64,000 nucleotides of DNA from CAVSRC01 sp963785065 (GTDB lineage: Bacteria; Pseudomonadota; Alphaproteobacteria; Rhizobiales; Kaistiaceae). The stretch lies in NCBI GenBank assembly GCA_963785065.1, contig CAWATX010000002.1:1798001-1862000 (forward strand), written 5' to 3'. The stretch's first letter is position 1; each line of letters opens with the position of its first letter. Positions 60,938-64,000 of the stretch are shown one piece after another. The notes beneath the pieces are model-generated. The model saw only the letters and a program-made list of their open reading frames with translations, made no database searches and was not told the DNA's origin. The translations under genes were made by a program, and so were the position numbers.

Positions 60938-62158
60938 ATGGCCAAGATCATGGAAGATGCCGGCGGCGCTGGACAAGCCCTGGCCCTTGAAATCGAACCG
61001 GCGGCGGCCCGCCATGTGCCGACCGCCGATGCCGAGATCGAATCGGCCGCGCCGGCCCTCGCCCCGGACGAATTGCCGCCGGCAGGCCCCCCGCCGGCGC
61101 GCAAGCGCAGCCTGCGTCCGCTGGTCTTCGCCGTCGTCGGCCTCGCCCTTGTCGGGGCCGCCGGCTATTTCGGCTATGGCTGGTGGACCAATGGCCGCTT
61201 CTTCGTCTCCACCGACGATGCCTATGTCGCCGCCGACACTTCCACGGTGACTGCCAAGATCGCCGGCATCGTCGCCGCGGTGCCGGCGCCGGACAACACC
61301 CACGTCAAGGCCGGCGACCCGCTGGTCGTCCTCGACGACGCCGACTACCGCAATGCGCTCGCCCGCGCCGAGGCGCAGATCGCCACCGGCGAGGCGACCG
61401 TTGCCCGCATCGGCGAGCAGATCGCCGCCGGCGAGGCTTCGGTCAAGTCGGCTGCGGCCCAGCTCGCTTCGGCACAAGCCGCCGCCGACAATGCTCTCGC
61501 CCAGTACGACCGGGTGAACGCCCTTGCTGGCAAGGGATTTGCCTCCACTGCGGCGCTCGACGCGGCGCGCACCACCCGCGACCAGGCCGGGCAGGCGGTC
61601 GCCGCCGGCGAGGCCGCGCTCGCCGCGGCACGCGCCAATGTCGGCGTCGTCAGCGCCGAAAAGAGCGAGGCCGAGCGCACGCTTGACCAGTACCGGCTCG
61701 CCCGCGATCAGGCCAAGCTCAACCTCGACCACACCGTCATCCGCGCGCCCTTCGACGGCGTCGTCGGCAACGGCGCCGCCCAGCCCGGCGAATATGTCCA
61801 GCCCGGCCAGCGGCTGCTGGCTCTGGTGCCGCTCAATGCCGTCTATGTCGACGCCAACTTCAAGGAGACCCAGCTCGCCGATCTCAAGCCGGGCCAGAGC
61901 GTCACCGTCACCGTCGATGCCTATCCCGACCTCGCCGTCGAGGGTACGGTCGCCAGCATCGCCCCGGCCTCGGGGTCAGAGTTCAGCCTGCTGCCGCCCG
62001 ACAACGCCACCGGCAACTTCACCAAGATCGTGCAGCGCGTGCCCGTGCGCATCCGCCTGCCGGCCAATATCGCTGCCGAAGGTCTGATCCGCCCCGGCAT
62101 GTCGGTGGTCGCCGCCGTCGACACCCGCACCGGCGGCACCAGGCTCGCCGCCAACTGA
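60938..62158 (+). CDS. HlyD/EmrA-family efflux membrane fusion protein
   Basis: Periplasmic adaptor linking an inner-membrane pump to an outer-membrane channel. The 406-residue protein has a cytosolic proline/alanine-rich N-terminus, one membrane helix (about residues 61-82), then RFFVSTDDAYVAADTSTVTAKIAGIV (lipoyl half), a long alanine-rich coiled-coil hairpin (about 130-245), DHTVIRAPFDGVVGN and the beta-barrel GQSVTVTVDAYPDLAVEGTV. It is the first gene after the TetR operator region and precedes the MFS pump by 27 bases. Confidence 0.93.
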   Translation: MAKIMEDAGGAGQALALEIEPAAARHVPTADAEIESAAPALAPDELPPAGPPPARKRSLRPLVFAVVGLALVGAAGYFGYGWWTNGRFFVSTDDAYVAADTSTVTAKIAGIVAAVPAPDNTHVKAGDPLVVLDDADYRNALARAEAQIATGEATVARIGEQIAAGEASVKSAAAQLASAQAAADNALAQYDRVNALAGKGFASTAALDAARTTRDQAGQAVAAGEAALAAARANVGVVSAEKSEAERTLDQYRLARDQAKLNLDHTVIRAPFDGVVGNGAAQPGEYVQPGQRLLALVPLNAVYVDANFKETQLADLKPGQSVTVTVDAYPDLAVEGTVASIAPASGSEFSLLPPDNATGNFTKIVQRVPVRIRLPANIAAEGLIRPGMSVVAAVDTRTGGTRLAAN

Positions 62159-62185
62159 TCGAGGCCCGCGCGAGGATCGCCCGTC

Positions 62186-63781
62186 ATGTCCGTTGCCGAT
62201 GTTGCCATCGATGCCGCCCCCGCGGCGCCGCCGGCCGAGCCGGTCGTCACCCCCAGGCTGATCGCCGCCTTCATGGCGCTGTCGACGGGCATGTTCATGG
62301 CGATCCTCGACATCCAGATCGTCGCCTCGTCGCTGGCCGAGATCCAGGCCGGCCTGTCGGCGTCCTCCTCCGAGATCGCCTGGGTGCAGACCGCCTATCT
62401 GGTGGCCGAGATCGTCATGATCCCGCTCACCGGCTTTCTCAGCCGGGCGCTGTCGACGCGCTATCTCTTCGCCATCGCCGCCGCCGGCTTCACGCTCTTC
62501 TCGGTGCTGTGCGCCAGCGCCACATCGATCGGCGAAATGATCGTCTGGCGCGCCGCTCAAGGCTTCATCGGCGGTGCCATGATCCCGGTGGTCTTCTCGG
62601 CCGCCTTCACCGCCTTCCCCAAGAGCCGCACGGCCATGGTCGCGGCGATTGTCGGCCTCATCGCCACCCTGGCGCCGACCATCGGTCCGACCGTCGGCGG
62701 CTATCTCACCAGCACCTTTTCCTGGCACTGGCTGTTCCTCATCAACGTCGTGCCCGGGCTGGCGGTCACCGTCGCCGTTCTTCTTCTGGTCGATTTCGAC
62801 AAGCCCGATCTGGCGTTGCTGCGCCGGGTCGACTGGACCGGCCTGGTGACGCTCGCGGTCTTCCTCGGCAGCCTCGAATACGTGCTCGAGGAAGGCGCCG
62901 GCAAGGACTGGTTCAACAGCCAGATCATCGTCACCTTCTCGGTCGTCGCCGCCGTCTCCGCAGTCGCCTTCTTCTGGCGGGCGCTCACCGCCGTCGAGCC
63001 GATCGTCGATATCCGCGCCTTCGCCGACCGCAATTTCTGGACCGGCTCGCTGTTCTCCTTCGTCCTCGGCATCGGCCTCTACGGCCTCGTCTTCCTGGTG
63101 CCAATCTTTCTGGCCAGTGTGCGCGGCTACGATGCGCAGGAGATTGGCGACACCGTCTTCGTCGTCGGTGCCTTCATGATGCTGGCGGCGCCGGTCGCCG
63201 GCTCTCTCTCCGCCCGGCTCGACCCGCGCTGGATGATCGGCGTCGGGCTGGCGCTGTTCGCGCTCTCCTGCTTCCAGCTTGTGCCGGTGACCAAGGATTG
63301 GGCCTATTGGGAGCTGTTCGCGTCCCAGGCCGTGCGCGGCGTCGGCCTGATGATGTGCATGGTCTCGGTCAGCATGCTGGCGCTCGGCACGCTGCCGCCG
63401 GAGCGCGTCAAGAACGCTTCCGGCCTGTTCAACCTGACGCGCAATCTTGGCGGTGCATTCGGCCTGGCGATCCTCACCACCCTCCTCGACAAGCGCTGGG
63501 ACTTCCACATCGAGCGCCTGCACGAGGCGGTCAACTGGGCGCGCAGCGCCGCCACCGAGCAGCTCGCCATGCTCACTCAGGGCTTCTCCGCCACGCTCGG
63601 CAGCGATGCCGGCCGTCAGGCCCTGGACGTGATGCAGAACACGGTGCGCCGCGAGGCGCTGGTCATGGCCTTCTCCGACGTCTTCCTGCTGCTGGCCGTT
63701 CTCTTCGCCGCTGTTCTGTTGCTGCTACCGCTTGCCCGCAGGCCGCTCGCCGACCCCGGCGCCGGTGCCGGCGGGCATTGA
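62186..63781 (+). CDS. DHA2-family MFS multidrug efflux transporter (EmrB/QacA type)
   Basis: A 531-residue, 14-helix drug:proton antiporter. Features are ALSTGMFMAILDIQIVASSLAEIQ (motif D1), WVQTAYLVAEIVMIPLTGFLS, motif A-like region, and motif C in LAPTIGPTVGGYLTSTFSWHWLFLINVVPG. It forms an EmrAB-like tripartite system with the upstream adaptor; the outer-membrane channel is not in the window. The substrate is unknown. A clear terminator follows about 100 bases after the stop. Confidence 0.94.
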   Translation: MSVADVAIDAAPAAPPAEPVVTPRLIAAFMALSTGMFMAILDIQIVASSLAEIQAGLSASSSEIAWVQTAYLVAEIVMIPLTGFLSRALSTRYLFAIAAAGFTLFSVLCASATSIGEMIVWRAAQGFIGGAMIPVVFSAAFTAFPKSRTAMVAAIVGLIATLAPTIGPTVGGYLTSTFSWHWLFLINVVPGLAVTVAVLLLVDFDKPDLALLRRVDWTGLVTLAVFLGSLEYVLEEGAGKDWFNSQIIVTFSVVAAVSAVAFFWRALTAVEPIVDIRAFADRNFWTGSLFSFVLGIGLYGLVFLVPIFLASVRGYDAQEIGDTVFVVGAFMMLAAPVAGSLSARLDPRWMIGVGLALFALSCFQLVPVTKDWAYWELFASQAVRGVGLMMCMVSVSMLALGTLPPERVKNASGLFNLTRNLGGAFGLAILTTLLDKRWDFHIERLHEAVNWARSAATEQLAMLTQGFSATLGSDAGRQALDVMQNTVRREALVMAFSDVFLLLAVLFAAVLLLLPLARRPLADPGAGAGGH

Positions 63782-63880
63782 GCTACTCGTTCAGGCGGAA
63801 GGCGCGCACCCGGTCGAACAGGATATTGGCGTGCCCGTGCGGCGCGCCCGATGAGGGCCAGAGCCCGACGTGAGGGAACT

Positions 63881-63908
63881 GGAGGCGCCCGCCGGCGCCT
63901 CCTTTTTT
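63881..63908 (+). terminator. Rho-independent terminator after the efflux genes
   Basis: Perfect 9-bp stem GGAGGCGCC (63881-63889) / GGCGCCTCC (63894-63902) with a CGCC loop and six Ts (63903-63908). It ends the emrA/emrB-like transcript. Confidence 0.92.
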
Positions 63909-63930
63909 CTTGCGCTGCGGCCGTTTCGCC

Positions 63931-64000
63931 GTGGCCGCAATCGACTATGGTGTGAGCCCCTATTCGCTGCCCGCCGGCGCCGGCGGGATTTGGTATGCCT
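63931..64000 (+). CDS. Possible start of a further gene, cut by the window edge
   Basis: From a GTG at 63931 a frame stays open to the edge and reads VAAIDYGVSPYSLPAGAGGIWYA. The LPAGAGGIWYA stretch is faintly reminiscent of beta-propeller (virginiamycin B lyase-like) repeats. There is no good ribosome-binding site and it begins just after a terminator, so this is weak. The preceding 63782-63880 stretch holds no gene that I can support. Confidence 0.2.
   Translation, partial: MAAIDYGVSPYSLPAGAGGIWYA

Noticed and set aside
63782..63880. Minus-strand stretch reading like a protein C-terminus (LQFPHVGLWPSS...RVRAFRLNE then stop)
   Set aside because: The frame has no start codon, is blocked by a stop upstream, and would run through the efflux terminator hairpin. 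Probably chance.

Overview
The window is GC-rich chromosomal DNA of an alphaproteobacterium, most likely a member of the Hyphomicrobiales (Rhizobiales). The evidence is gene content and order: sppA-ihfB-lapA-trpFBA-accD-folC, trxA/addAB/murU/tsaE-amgK, a DivL-type kinase, ahcY, ptsH-ptsIIA-hprK-chvG-chvI, and regB-regA. A NifJ-type pyruvate:ferredoxin (flavodoxin) oxidoreductase beside a large glycogen locus suggests a facultatively anaerobic, possibly nitrogen-fixing genus such as Pleomorphomonas. The genus is an inference. No rRNA, tRNA, insertion sequence, prophage or CRISPR array was found.

Layout. Positions 1-5.8 kb: a FYDLN-domain protein (partial, minus strand), then aroA, cmk, rpsA, sppA and ihfB on the plus strand. 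5.8-12.3 kb: lapA-like gene, an ornithine cyclodeaminase-family gene, trpF-trpB-trpA, accD and folC. 12.4-24.2 kb (minus): divL, tsaE-amgK, murU, addB and addA read as one tightly packed unit, followed by trxA with its own promoter. 24.5-29.7 kb (minus): chvI-chvG-hprK-ptsIIA-ptsH, then ahcY with its own promoter and terminator. 29.9-34.1 kb (plus): hugZ-like gene, regB and regA (redox two-component system), and a class III CoA-transferase.

34.2-49.0 kb (plus): a glycogen/alpha-glucan locus, glgC-glgA-pgm, a TauE-type permease, then treS(-maltokinase)-glgB-glgX-malQ. It covers ADP-glucose supply, chain elongation, branching, debranching, maltodextrin recycling and trehalose/maltose interconversion. 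No glgE is present, and the maltokinase half of the TreS fusion has lost its catalytic loop, so the GlgE branch looks disabled. 49.1-55.4 kb (minus): a three-gene unit of a GltD-like FAD/Fe-S oxidoreductase, NifJ and a dihydroorotate-dehydrogenase-like flavoprotein that lacks the DHOD active-site motif. 55.5-60.0 kb: an FAD amine/amino-acid oxidase-family gene, a VOC-family gene, a PfkB kinase and a HerA-like ATPase. 60.1-64.0 kb: a TetR repressor divergent from an EmrA/EmrB-type efflux pair, with a mirror-symmetric control region.

Taken together, sugar is stored as glycogen, can be phosphorylated by a PfkB-type kinase, and pyruvate can be oxidised by the oxygen-sensitive NifJ enzyme. RegBA (redox), ChvGI (envelope/acid) and the regulatory PTS fragment are the likely supervisors. 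The best candidates for a second look are the dead maltokinase loop, the NifJ three-gene unit, the Tyr-for-His DivL kinase and the TetR/efflux control region.
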